Part shown: one piece after another, positions 37,540-48,567 of the stretch | How the letters are laid out: each line of letters starts with the position of its first letter | Numbering within the stretch: the first letter of the stretch is position 1 | NCBI RefSeq assembly: GCF_947623445.1 | Contig: NC_135241.1 | Coordinates: forward strand, 16,618,501 to 16,682,500 | Length of the DNA stretch: 64,000 nt | DNA from: Clavelina lepadiformis | Taxonomy: Eukaryota; Chordata; Ascidiacea; Aplousobranchia; Clavelinidae | Direction of reading: 5' to 3' | Translations under genes and position numbers: made by a program | The notes under the pieces: model-generated | Seen by the model: the letters and a program-made list of their open reading frames with translations, nothing else | What the model was told of the DNA's origin: nothing | Database searches by the model: none

Positions 37540-38892
37540 ATGCTGGCAGGAAATCGAGTGATTAAATCAATAACTGCATTATTAAAAAGGTATTATAATA
37601 TTACATCTGCAAGTCGGCATCAAAGCACAGAAAACGATGTTTGGCAACAAGAAATAACAGAGAGAAAGAAGCTTGTAATACTTGGAACTGGGTGGGCAGG
37701 TTACAGTGTATTGAAAGATGTTAACAAACACATATATGATGTAATTGTTGTAAGCCCAAGAAATCATTTTCTATTTACTCCATTACTGTGCTCTACAACC
37801 GTTGGAACACTAGAATTTCGTAGTATAATTGAACCAGTGAGAAGTATGTATTTTCGCCATGCTCGAGATTTTCATATGTCTTCTGCAGTTAAGGTTGATG
37901 ACATACGAAAGGTTTTGACCTGCAAAAGTGAGGTTACTCCAGACCATATCTATGACATTCCATATGATAAGTTAGTAATCGCTGTCGGTGCCCTCAGTAA
38001 CACATTTGGCATTCCAGGGGTGAAAAATCACGCGTTTTTCTTGAAGGAACTGGCTGATGCTCGAAGGATTAGGGATCGAATTATATCAAATTTTGAAAGA
38101 GCAACGCAACCTGGTTCGTCTGTGGATGAGCAACGAAGACTTCTTCATATTGTTATTGTTGGAGGTGGGCCAACTGGTGTTGAATTTGGTGCAGAGTTAT
38201 ATGATTTCTTGCGTGAGGATGTTTCAAGACTATACCAAGATCTACAGGGCATGGTCAAGGTGACATTGGTTGAAGCAAATAAAATTTTGGGGTCATTTGA
38301 TAAAAGTCTGCGTGAATATGCAGAAAAGAAAATAAGAAAAAGAAAGGAATTTGAGCTTTTACAAGCAGCAGTTGCAGAAGTTACTGAAAATTCAGTAAAA
38401 TTAAAGGATGGCAGGGTAATTCCGTGTGGCCTTGTGGTATGGTCAACAGGGCTTTTTCCGAGAAGTTTTACAAAGCAATCACAATTCCCAAAAGACGAAT
38501 ATGGGCACATTCTTACAAATGAAAAGCTGCAGGTTAAAGGTGTACCAGAAGACACAATATTTGCTATCGGTGACTGTGCTGATATTGAAACACTACCTCT
38601 TCCAGCAACAGCCCAAGTGGCTGAGCGTCAGGGAAGATGGCTTGCCAACTACCTCAACGGCGATGAAGATAAAGTATTTCAGTTTACAAGTATGGGAATG
38701 CTAGCGTATGTTGGTGGTTATACAGCACTCAGCGACCTTCAGCCACAAGCTCTTAAAATGAAAGGTTTCCATTCATGGATTGTGTGGAGATCTGCCTATC
38801 TCACCAGACTTGGTAACTGGAAGTTGCGACTTCAAGTTCCAATTGACTGGATGAAGACCTTCCTTTTTGGGAGAGATACCTCTCGATTTTAA
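37540..38892 (+). CDS. Alternative (type II) NADH:ubiquinone oxidoreductase, NDH-2
   Basis: A single-exon 450-aa protein. Residues 1-30 look like a mitochondrial targeting peptide (basic, no acidic residues until about 31). First dinucleotide-binding fold: KLVILGTGWAGYSVL (44-58), which binds FAD; NHFLFTPLL (75-83) follows. Second, NADH-binding fold: IVIVGGGPTGVEFGAEL (204-220). Then FAIGDCADIETLPLPATAQVAERQG (341-365) and a C-terminal membrane-anchoring tail ending FLFGRDTSRF. This is the fungal/plant NDI/NDE type, not AIFM2; no EF-hand insertion is present. It passes electrons from NADH to ubiquinone without pumping protons, bypassing complex I. Vertebrates and insects lack it; tunicates and some other invertebrates keep it (called NDX in Ciona). 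AATAAA is at 39237-39242. Confidence 0.93.
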   Translation: MLAGNRVIKSITALLKRYYNITSASRHQSTENDVWQQEITERKKLVILGTGWAGYSVLKDVNKHIYDVIVVSPRNHFLFTPLLCSTTVGTLEFRSIIEPVRSMYFRHARDFHMSSAVKVDDIRKVLTCKSEVTPDHIYDIPYDKLVIAVGALSNTFGIPGVKNHAFFLKELADARRIRDRIISNFERATQPGSSVDEQRRLLHIVIVGGGPTGVEFGAELYDFLREDVSRLYQDLQGMVKVTLVEANKILGSFDKSLREYAEKKIRKRKEFELLQAAVAEVTENSVKLKDGRVIPCGLVVWSTGLFPRSFTKQSQFPKDEYGHILTNEKLQVKGVPEDTIFAIGDCADIETLPLPATAQVAERQGRWLANYLNGDEDKVFQFTSMGMLAYVGGYTALSDLQPQALKMKGFHSWIVWRSAYLTRLGNWKLRLQVPIDWMKTFLFGRDTSRF

Positions 38893-39460
38893 ATACCCGT
38901 ACCAATAGTTTTCTTTTGCTGCTTTGCTTTTGTGGAAATATATCAGTATTATAAGAATTAAGCATGTAGCCAATCATATTAGTTCACTACAATTACTTTT
39001 GTACTGACGTAAATCCTATTAATATCTGCTATTTCGTGAATTAGAGTGATTTCATCATTGTTTACTCAGCTGTGGATTATTTGTTTAAAGTTTGTATGAA
39101 TTTATTGTTATTTTTTTATCTATATGTTTCAAATATATCACTCGTTCTTTTAGACAGGAAACTTTTAGTTATTCACGTAATTCTAAACGTCAGTACAAAA
39201 TGTTAGGTATGCTTGTTAACTTTAAGCAGGAATCTAAATAAATGTGTACTATAATATAGTTCAGTTTTTCTTATCAAGATTTGTCTTCCACTGGGTTCAT
39301 GGAAAGGGACATAAAGAACTAAAAATCCTTTACAATGTATGAAAATTTACTTGTGTGCACCATTTTCTTAATGTGTTAAATGTAATTAAGGATCAATACA
39401 CTGTTGTACTAACTTAATCCCATATATTTAGGTTGGTGATGGTGTTGTATTTTTAATAAA

Positions 39461-40654
39461 ATGGCTGAACAGATATTTACAGAAACAGCAAGGTAAATTA
39501 TTGTTTGTCTGGTATTTGTTAACCATTGTTTAACAATTGGTATTATATGTTTACTACTGACCGACTTGTACTCAACAAACATGTTCTCAAATTTGGATTC
39601 AAACTTTTTGTGTGTGATACTATATCATTTGGCATTATGATGCTGTTATGTAAAAATGTAACTTCTTTACACAAAGGTTTAAAACGGCCGTAAAGCTTAT
39701 CAACGAACTCGAGTCAAACAGGTTTCCAAAGTTACTGTCACGGATCGCAGAAAAGCTCCATCTTCGAGAGGAACATGCTTTTTCCGAAGAAGAACAGATA
39801 AAATTACAATTGGCATTAGGCATTGGTAGCGAAGACAGAAGCCTTTTATTGGAAACTATTGAGTTCATATTACTGCAGGTAGTATTACAACAAGTTGTTC
39901 TGTCAATAACTAACAGCTTACTAAAAAAACATGGTTTATCGGTGTATATTCCTCATTGTTCCTAATTTGTAAACATTTTTAGGCAGCTTATTATGGTTTA
40001 AAACCTGCCACATTACACCAGCATTTGCTGTCTGTCAATCTATCCGTTGAAAAATCTGAAATTATCTCACAAACTTGGGCATCGTATGGCAAGGCTACAG
40101 TTGAAAAAATGAAAAAACACTCATTTACCCATAGCCAGGTAACAGAAGCCCTGTGGTTATAAATATAAGCAATTAAATTACATTCGGTAACAAAAAATGC
40201 ACTTTGGGCAGTAATTTGAAATGGAAAAAAATTACTGCCCTCTGACGCATGAGGGAGAAAAGTAAACAAATCATGCAATGACATTCATGGTTGTAATTAT
40301 GACGATACAACGTGAACAGTCCTAAATTCACAGTGTTGCAATTTTAAATGACTTACTGTCAAATCTGGTATGATTTTGCAGCTTGAAAGTGTCGGCTGGC
40401 ATTTGAATTTACAGCTTGCTCAAGATAACAAGACACAAGTGAAGGAAAGTAATGCCATATTCCACTTAAACCTCAAGAAAAGTGAAATAGGAAAAGCTGA
40501 AAAGCTCTCTCTAGAGCTTACCCACAAAGAACTTCTACATTTTTATAACAAGGTATGAAAATACTGTGTAATTTCTACGTTAGAATGAATCCACATTCAT
40601 TTCTACTATTTCTAGCTGGAAATCTTGCAAGACCAATTGGATTCCTTAAGTTGA
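39461..40654 (+). CDS. COMMD10: COMMD10, COMM-domain protein of the Commander complex
   Basis: Five exons, 39461-39492, 39677-39878, 39983-40138, 40382-40552 and 40616-40654, give 199 aa (human COMMD10: 202). FKTAVKLINELESNRFPKLL, HAFSEEEQIKLQLAL and ETIEFILLQ match its N-terminal helical domain. The COMM domain runs from about 130 to the end (LESVGWHLNLQLAQ, LELTHKELLHFYNKLE). COMMD10 is one of ten COMMD subunits of the Commander endosomal recycling complex. AATAAA is at 40714-40719. The gene is convergent with ETFA, 270 bp between stops. Intron 4 contains a copy of a repeat also found in an ETFA intron. Confidence 0.95.
40190..40335 (+). repeat. Dispersed repeat, copy in COMMD10 intron 4
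   Basis: About 110-140 bp, with ACTGCCCTCTGACGCATGAG and AATCATGCAATGACATTC, matching 41605-41760 in the same orientation at roughly 85-90% by eye. No terminal repeats seen. Confidence 0.6.
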
Positions 40655-40923
40655 AAATGTATATATTACCAGCATCACTGTTTCTATTATCGCTGTGCAA
40701 TACATGATTGTTCAATAAAACATGCTTGTTTTCAAGACTGAAATTTTTCAAATTAGACTCCAGCAACTGACTGACCTTGTTTATCATTGCTAAAATCAGG
40801 CTCAACAAACAAAATGGCTTGAATTGTATTATAATTTTTGAAAACGTGTTTAATTGCAATGAGCTAATACATACAACAAGTAAATGGTCATTTGAAGACT
40901 TGACCAACTACGCATATTCACTC

Positions 40924-43900
40924 TTAACTTAGCGCTTTTGTCATTTCTGGAACAGCTTTAAACAAATCTTCTACCAGACCAAAATCTGATACTTGAAAGA
41001 TGGGAGCTTCTGGGTCCTTGTTGATTGCAACAATAGTCTTGCTATCCTTCATTCCAGCCAAGTGTTGAATGGCACCTGATATTCCAACCGCAACATACAA
41101 CTCCTAAGAAAATCAATTTCATTGTATTAAACAAGGATAATTGTCAGTTAGTATTAGGGATGGGCCGATATGAACCAAATTGATTTACTGAATATCATCT
41201 TTATGGAAGATATAGGCGAACCCAAATACAATATTACTTATAAATTTACTGACTTTGGTAAAAAAATGATAATCTAGTTTCCCGGCAAAGCTAAAATAGC
41301 ATCAGCAGTACTTACAATGAAGGTCATTTTCCTAACAAATAACGGTCATTTTGCTTTTTCAATCACTTTTAACATTATTTTTTAAATCAAAGTGATTTGT
41401 TTTGCAATTATGTCATATTACAAGCATGACTTGACAACTTTTGGATGAAATTTTATTGTTTAGTTCAAATACAAATAGATTTGGGATTTGTTTGCGTTGA
41501 CCTACTTGATATTTGTGTTCGTTCAAACTCAAATAATAAATCTTCGTTGCAGCACATCCCTAGTAAGTATGCTGTGGAATTTAGCAGTTAAGACATTAAT
41601 GCCAAAAATGTGAAGCAAAAAATGAAAATTTTGCACTAATTCAAAAGGGAAAAAATTTCTGCCCTTTGACACATAAGGGAGAAAAGTAAACGAATCATGT
41701 AATGACATTCGTGGTGGTAATTATGATGATACGACATGAACAGTGCTGACATTTGAATCAAATATGAATTATGATGTATCGTATTTAAACAACAAGGAAT
41801 AGGTATAAAAATGAGTACTTATTTGTATTAGTTCGGTCTTACTTATAGATACGTATCAGACAGATTTGGTACAGCAAAATCAGAGGGATACAGACATTAA
41901 AGCAAATTGTTAAGTATTGCTTAGGTAATAAACTATTTCAGCAAAACCTTTGAGGAGGCGAATGGGTCAAAAAATAAGATTTCTCTGATTCCGTTAGACT
42001 CTTACGTAGAGCTTTGATAACCTGTTTAGACCAATCAGAAGGCAGCATGGTTGGTGTTGTTTTCTAGCCTGGGAATTTCCTTAGCAGTTGGCAAGTTCCA
42101 GGCTGCGCAGAAATCTTGGCATGAGAAAGTGGGAAATGTGTCTTTTTAGGCCCTAATATCCACTTTTTACTTTGGCTTATGAAACGGGATATAGAGATAA
42201 GTGATTTTTCCTGTATTCCAGTATGAGATAGTATCAGGCAAGCCTAGTTCACATCCAAAATTTCTGGGATCTGCATTGAGCGATTTTCGAGTAATTGCAT
42301 TTATAATAATTTTACTACATAAAGAAATTGAACCTTTTTTTGAAACCGTTTAAAGAAAATTTGCTACGGACGCAGTGAGATAGAAATACAGAATTAAATT
42401 TGAAAAAATTGTCAAAACAATCTGAGAACGTATTTCAAGTTACATCACGTCGGATGGAAACATATGGTAACAAAATGTTCTTTGTAGCAGGGCCTGGAAT
42501 GATTCACCACAAGACGTACGCGATGCTGACAATCTGAACTCTTCTAAAAATTTGTTAAAAACACATTTTCCGCTGTGCTTTTGTGTTTTTGAAATTTTAA
42601 ATGTTGATTTTAGCGTAACATTTTACTGTTATCTTTTATATTTTGTATGTAACTTGTCGTTTTTATATGTTTTCCGTGAAGCGCCTTTGAGCGTTTTTTT
42701 TATAGGGTATTGAGTGCTATAGAAATGTTTAGCAATTGTTATTATTATTAAAACATCAAGTAATCACAAGCAGATGTTTTAAAACGGAATTTCAAGAATA
42801 TTTCAATAAAAGAAAAGCTTGGATGGAATACCATAAACCTATAACGTAAACTGTTCTGGAAGCCTGTCAAATACCTAGCAATCAATAAATTGGTAGCATT
42901 GCAGTTGAAAATACTTTTAAAAACAGTGAAGTCCCCATGGAGTATTAATCTATCAATATTATTGGAAAATCACCTAAAAATGGAGTGAATGGGACATCAC
43001 TTTTTTTTAAATATATACGATGGGCCAAAAAAATACATCACAATTATAATTTACACTTTATGGTAAACAAAAATAAAAAATAAACATGCATTTATAACTG
43101 CAATTCGCAAAATTACCGGGGCAACAATCTTTCCAGTTTGACCAACTTGCATATCATTTGGTACAAATCCTGCATCAACCGCAGCTCTTGAAGCACCCAC
43201 AGCAGCATTTAGTTTATCTGCCAGTTCATACAGCAAAGAGAAGTTTTCTCCATTCTTCATCCCCCGGCCTACATTTTAAAATAAAGTTATATTAGCTGTG
43301 TTTTATTTCTATGATGTATACAAAAAACATTACCCTATCAAAACTCATATTTTCCAAGCTAAGTTGACTACATACGCTTATTAAGTTGAAAGCACACATA
43401 CACGCTACACATAGCTTCGAGCTTGACTGGTACATACAATCCTAAAAGTTAAAACCATTGTTTAGCAGAATTTAACTGCACTAAGATAAAGTGTTCCTCA
43501 CCTCCAGATATCACCACTCTTGCAGCCGTCAGTTCTGGACGATCACTTTTGCTGAGTTCCTGACTCACCCATGTTGACGAAGTACTTCCTTCACAGTCAG
43601 GAGCTACAAATTATACAACACAAGTAGACAAAATTTTCTCATTCTGTTCATTGAATAATTAGATTTTCAACTATTGGTGATTAAAAACATGGAATTTTTG
43701 CTCTATAAAATATAGGTTTTTGCAATTAACATGAAACACTTACAAACTGCAAAGCTAGGTTTCAAAGGTCAGCCTTCTTTGAAGCATTTTCACTTCAGAT
43801 TTACCTTTCTCAACAGTTGCACTTCCTCCTGTTGTTTCAGCAGCTTCAAATGCTGTTTCACGCACAGTTACCAACTTAACATTGGCATTCGATTTCACTG

Positions 43901-46536
43901 TTTGAATAGCATTTCCTAGCAAGAATGTAATACACATAGTATTAAAAAATATTCATACAAGTGAATATGTACCATACCTAACAAACACTTTTCTCCAATA
44001 AAATGCAACAAATATTTAAACAAACGATCTGATGACAATTAAATCACATTAAAACACAAATTTATTACTGTACAAATTAAAATAACAAAAAGTGCTTCTT
44101 AATCTACCTGCGTAAATAGTTCTAACAAAGGTATCAGCAGATTTAATGCCGATGATGTCACTGATGGGTTCTATATCAAACTTTGCAGCAACCCTCGGTA
44201 GCAGACTCTTTCCAAAAGCGCTAGCACCAGTAAGAATGTGACTAAACTTAGACTGTTCTTGCAGACCAGTTATCAGTGGCGCCAATGCTTCTGGCATCAA
44301 ACCTTGATAACCTGGACCCTCTGCAACGATAACTTTCGATACTCCTTTTACTTTTTGAAGTTCTTCAGTGGCCTGAAACAATAAATGACTGCTGCTGTAC
44401 AAAATGCGCAAAGCTATTGCTAGGTGATGAGGTCTGTTGCAAAGTGAAATGGCCAATAATAAAACCAGCCTTTATGAAAAAATACGAGTTATACATGACG
44501 CACAATGTCAACATTGAAGTCATGAAAATGATATCATATCTAGTGTATTTTGATTTATTGTTCATTCGGACAATCTCTTTCAAGTAACACGAAAAAAGTC
44601 AGTAGAGCCATTTTTGATGTGTTTCAGCACAGAACCACTACTAGAAACTGTAGTGATAATATCAGCTGCAATGATGATAATAGACAGACAGACTTAATGC
44701 AAGACATTTTTGTTTCCAAATGATTGCTGAAGTTATGTCTTATACCGGCAGTTTCAAGACACCCACCACTTTGGCTTCCATTTAAAATGGATGAGTGTGT
44801 GCAAAAGCATATCCCCTACAAAATTTTGACGACGACCAAGTGATGTGTTCCTGCTGATGAGAACAGCAAAGTAATGCTGACTCTGCCGAATACAATGCTG
44901 GTAGTGCAGTGGTATATATAGACATAATACCGGCCAACAACAAAATTTATACATAGATAACATTATTTACACCTAAAGGTTTTTAGATATACGCTTTCGT
45001 GTTTTTGCTAGCACGTCAGGTTTTTGAGATATTTACATTTTTCTGATTCCAAGTAAAATACATTGTTTCTCAATTGTTTCTCATAAAACAAAGACAAAAG
45101 CAATTTCTAACTAGTTAAAGAAACGTTTAGACATAGCTTAGCATAAAGCAGTCCATTCGAAACATTATGCTAAAATATTCGATTAAATTTATTTATATAA
45201 ACTTTAAATTTTTCCGGCATAAAGCAACCATTTCTGTATAGTATGTGTTTATGTTTTGTTCCCATTCTATAACGTTTGGTTCTATTCAGCGTTGCTGTGA
45301 AGTCCTTATCAGCCATGCCCTTTTCCTTTCTATGCTACTTCATACCTCCTATCTGGCAGACTTTTAAAAGCAGACAAGTTGCAATGCCTGGCAGTCCAAG
45401 TCTTCTAAATAGGCTCGCATTCATACTATCAACAAAGGATGTAAACAATCAAAACATATGTATTGTTACATATTTCAAAAGTTCGTAAGTGCAACAAAAA
45501 GTATCACTGGTGATATCAAAATGATGTATTTTGGATATTTTGGTTGCCTCTTAAGTAACCAAGATAAGAACTTGGACACCACATAAAATTTGCATGAAAT
45601 TAACCCATTGATTTCATAACAGTTAACTAACTAACAAACGATCCTATGCCATTTACCATTCCAATGACTTGGTGTGAACCTAGACTATTACCAGGATTGC
45701 TAGTTTTGCCTTACCAACAAAGTTTAAGACCACTTAAGTTGTTTTAATGTGCGGAACCCCCAAAAAGAGTTCTTAACTGCACAAATCGAAAATCTGAAGT
45801 ACTACAAAAAAAATGAACACAAATTTGAAAGCAGCACTATAGTATAATATATATAAAATGGTGTTCTCATCTCCCATAAAAATTTAACTTATTTTTCGTT
45901 AAGCTAAGGCTATGTAACATATAAATATTCAACAAGTGAAAACCCATTTCAAAACATTCAAAACAGGTTATTTAGCTTACCTTTGAACAACTAGCCCCAG
46001 CTAGAAGGCATGACACTTCCCCTCCAAGTTGACTGGCAGCTGTAACAGCATTAAGTGTTATAGGAGTTAAGGCATCGTCTGACTGCTCTGCAATCACCAG
46101 TGTGCTTTGCAATCTTTTGCAGGTTCTAAGCAGCTGATAAATAGCAAATAATCAAGTCAGTTCAGATTACCATTACCGGTATTCAACAAACATTTCATAA
46201 TATTTGGCAATGTTATGATTTTCAATCATGCTGAAGTAGCCTAATAAGTCATAGGTTTGTTGCCAGTGAAATCTTGATGGTGCCAAATTCCTAGTTTACA
46301 GAATTCCTAATTGAATTACAGAATGTTGTTGTTATAGAAATTAAAACTTGCAATTAATTTCCTCTCAAAACTCAGCAGAGATTTTACACCAGAACTTATA
46401 TTACAAATATTTCTTATTCTCATTGAAATACATTGCTTCAGATGTTTCTTCCTTTGGCACACAAAAACATAAATGCACTAATTTACTTCTCAGTTACCTG
46501 AGATGAAGTCCAACTGCGTCCCAATGACCGTAGCAT
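40924..46536 (-). CDS. ETFA: ETFA, electron transfer flavoprotein alpha subunit
   Basis: Seven minus-strand exons, 46536-46498, 46133-45981, 44372-44108, 43915-43805, 43603-43502, 43268-43117 and 41103-40924, close in phase to 333 aa, the same length as human ETFA. The N-terminus [15 protein letters not shown] is a mitochondrial presequence followed by [11 protein letters not shown]-binding C-terminal domain: [64 protein letters not shown]. With ETFB it carries electrons from matrix acyl-CoA and other dehydrogenases to ETF-QO and ubiquinone. Introns 2 (1.6 kb) and 6 (2.0 kb) are enlarged by repeats. Confidence 0.96.
41155..41562. mobile_element. hAT-type MITE in ETFA intron 6
   Basis: The ends TAGGGATGGGC and the complement TAGGGATGTGC are flanked by GTTAGTAT (41147-41154) and GTAAGTAT (41563-41570), 7 of 8 identical. 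No coding frame. 408 bp. Confidence 0.7.
41605..41760 (+). repeat. Dispersed repeat, copy in ETFA intron 6
   Basis: Second copy of the block in COMMD10 intron 4 (CTGCCCTTTGACACATAAG, AATCATGTAATGACATTC), about 1.4 kb away and in the same plus-strand orientation. Confidence 0.6.
42510..42755 (+). repeat. 3' end of a LINE-like non-LTR retrotransposon, remnant
   Basis: A short peptide resembling the typical C-terminus of invertebrate reverse transcriptases ([13 protein letters not shown]) is followed by an AT-rich 3' region. That region ends AGCGCCTTTGAGCG, a GCTATAGAAATGTT-like block and a (TTA)n tail, as in many non-LTR retrotransposons and SINEs that borrow their tails. Only the last ~250 bp is recognisable; ETFA intron 6. 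Confidence 0.5.
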
Positions 46537-46739
46537 ATTACTAGTTTCCTGCTGTGGTTATCAAAAACACGTTCAGCACCAGCACCTCATACAATGCAGT
46601 TGCTATAATTACGTTTCTTTAAATGCAAAAAGCAACAGGGAGACCGGGTTGAAGAAAGTTGTATTTGGTCCTGTCGTCAGTGCATCACTGCTTTACGCAC
46701 CTTATACTAAGTTATACAACATACCCACTTGCCACTTGG

Positions 46740-46870
46740 TGCGTGATTGTTTGCACTATAGATATCTTATATATAACAACTGTTGTTGTATATATATATA
46801 TACTGTATAAATATGCTGTTGTTGTATATATAACAACTGTTGTTATATATAAGATATCTATGGAGCAAAC
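46740..46870. repeat. AT-rich palindrome upstream of ETFA
   Basis: Arms of about 40 bp (46751-46791 and 46826-46867), each with ATAGATATCTTATATATAAC and a CAACTGTTGTTG core, point at each other about 200 bp upstream of the ETFA start codon. Probably a small MITE; no duplication identified. Confidence 0.65.
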
Positions 46871-47015
46871 GCGTCAGTTGTATGACGTCACGCATATCCT
46901 TAATACACACGCTGCAGGTTCTTGTTTTATAATGTTTGACAAGCGAACTTGTGTGAAATTTTATTTGTGGAGTCTGCTATTTGTCAGTCTGTATGCCAGT
47001 AGATAAAGCTATAAC

Positions 47016-47343
47016 CAGGGTTGCCATCGGTCTCAACTCAAAAATAAGGACGACTAGGAATGGAAAGACGAATACCACCTTAAACAGTGTACAACAGGAA
47101 AAAGCAACCAATGTTCCTAAAAAAAAAAAAAAAAAAACAAGACACTATTTGCATGTTTTTAATTTTGGTATCTCTTTGGTACTAAAGGTTGCAAAATGCC
47201 CAAAATACGAACCTCTGCCCTAAAAATAAGGACGCAAGTGAAAATAAGGACATGTCTTAAAAATAAGGACAAACATATTTTCTAAGACACAGACCGTTAA
47301 AATAAGGACAAATCTTAGAAATAAGGACGGTATGGCAACCCTG
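47016..47343. mobile_element. hAT-type MITE rich in AAAATAAGGAC motifs
   Basis: The ends CAGGGTTGCCAT and its exact complement are flanked by an exact 8-bp duplication GCTATAAC (47008-47015 and 47344-47351). The motif AAATAAGGAC occurs about six times, once near the left end and several times near the right. A poly-A run lies at about 47120-47137. 328 bp. Confidence 0.85.
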
Positions 47344-47428
47344 GCTATAACCCTAGCTCTGCTTTAGGTTATTCCAATCAGTAAGGAAGGCTGACCGAGA
47401 CCAAGTGCTGTTCAACAGGCAAAAATAG

Positions 47429-48558
47429 GGTGTACCGACACTTAATCACGCGACGCTTAATCACCGACACATAATCACTAGGACATTTAATCACGCGACA
47501 CATAAACACTAGGACATTTAATCACGCGACACATAATCACTAGGACATTTAATCACGCGACTTGGATACTTAATCACGCGACATTTAATCACGCGACACA
47601 TAATCACTTGGATGTCGGAAAAGCGTGAGGAAAATTCAGTAATTCAAGCTCGTGTGCATCTCTCTGTGGGGATGGCGATGTGGATTGCTTATAAGGTTGG
47701 CCTAAAGCCAAAGGCTATTAGTCTTTCTTTTAGAACTCCCCGACAATTGTCTTTGACTCCGTTGCGCCGGCTTTCTCTATAATGTTTCTTTAAATCAACA
47801 CCGGCTTCATAAAGTCTAATTGTTATATTGTCCGAAATAAGTTGTATCACATTAGAAACATTTTCATCATCTTTTCACATTTAAACTAAACTATAACTCC
47901 AATTCAGTAATGAACAGTCCAGAAGGTAAAACTGATATTATGTGTAAAGACAAGAAGGGGAGATTTTAACCAAACCTTAGTTTTTATACAAACACATTAG
48001 CCAATCAGGAAATAACATGTCATTTTGCATTGCTACGTATTACCTATGTAATATCTAACATTATTCTATTGTCACCGAAGCTCTTGACCAAAGTACCATC
48101 AAAACGTTACACCGTAAAATACAATGCTACTTGAAACTGTGTCAGAGCGTCGGTTTTGGAGGGAATTGAAAAAGACATTCAAATGCAACGTGCAACGTTT
48201 CTGCAAGGAATTGCTGGTACTCAACCTTCTATTCCAATGCGGTACAAGGCACTGAAACTGCGCGTGCAAAACACTGTTGACCGTTATCTGTCAAGCGAGA
48301 TTTTAGTCTATCTTCGTGCAGTTGCTTACATTTCCCATGCATAACATTGCTGTAAATTGTAAATGTAAATAAACATTGTAAATGTGTGATTAAATGTCGC
48401 GTGATTAAATGTCCTAGTGATTATGTGTCGCGTGATTAAATGTCCTAGTGATTATGTGTCACGTGATTAAGTGTCGCGTGATTAAATGTCCTAGTGATTA
48501 TGTGTCGGTGATTAAGCGTCGCGTGATTAAGTGTCGCGTGATTAAGTGTCACCAAACC
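47429..48558. mobile_element. MULE/MuDR-like foldback element with tandem-repeat arms
   Basis: A 1.13 kb element flanked by an exact 9-bp duplication CAAAAATAG (47420-47428 and 48559-48567), the size typical of Mutator-like elements. Each arm contains three copies of a 31-bp unit made of a TAATCACTAGG half and a TTTAATCACGCG half. On the left they start at 47467, 47498 and 47529; on the right, inverted, at 48398, 48429 and 48475, plus partial units. The arms can pair over about 170 bp. The interior keeps the last part of a MULE-type transposase (48156-48344) next to the right arm. Confidence 0.82.
48141..48344 (+). pseudogene. C-terminal fragment of a MULE transposase
   Basis: The frame ending at TAA 48342 contains IEKDIQMQRATFLQGIAG, YKALKLRVQNTVDRYLSS and EILVYLRAVAYISHA. 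This is the pattern of the extreme C-terminus of FLYWCH/MULE transposases (a Tyr-Arg... helix, then VLxYLRxIAH). The catalytic domain is absent, so it is a leftover inside a non-autonomous foldback. Confidence 0.6.
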
Positions 48559-48567
48559 CAAAAATAG

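Noticed and set aside
47467-48505. Regular 31-bp repeats resembling a CRISPR array
   Set aside because: The units are directly adjacent without spacers, occur in two inverted arms, lie in an animal genome and are bounded by a 9-bp duplication; a foldback transposon explains them.
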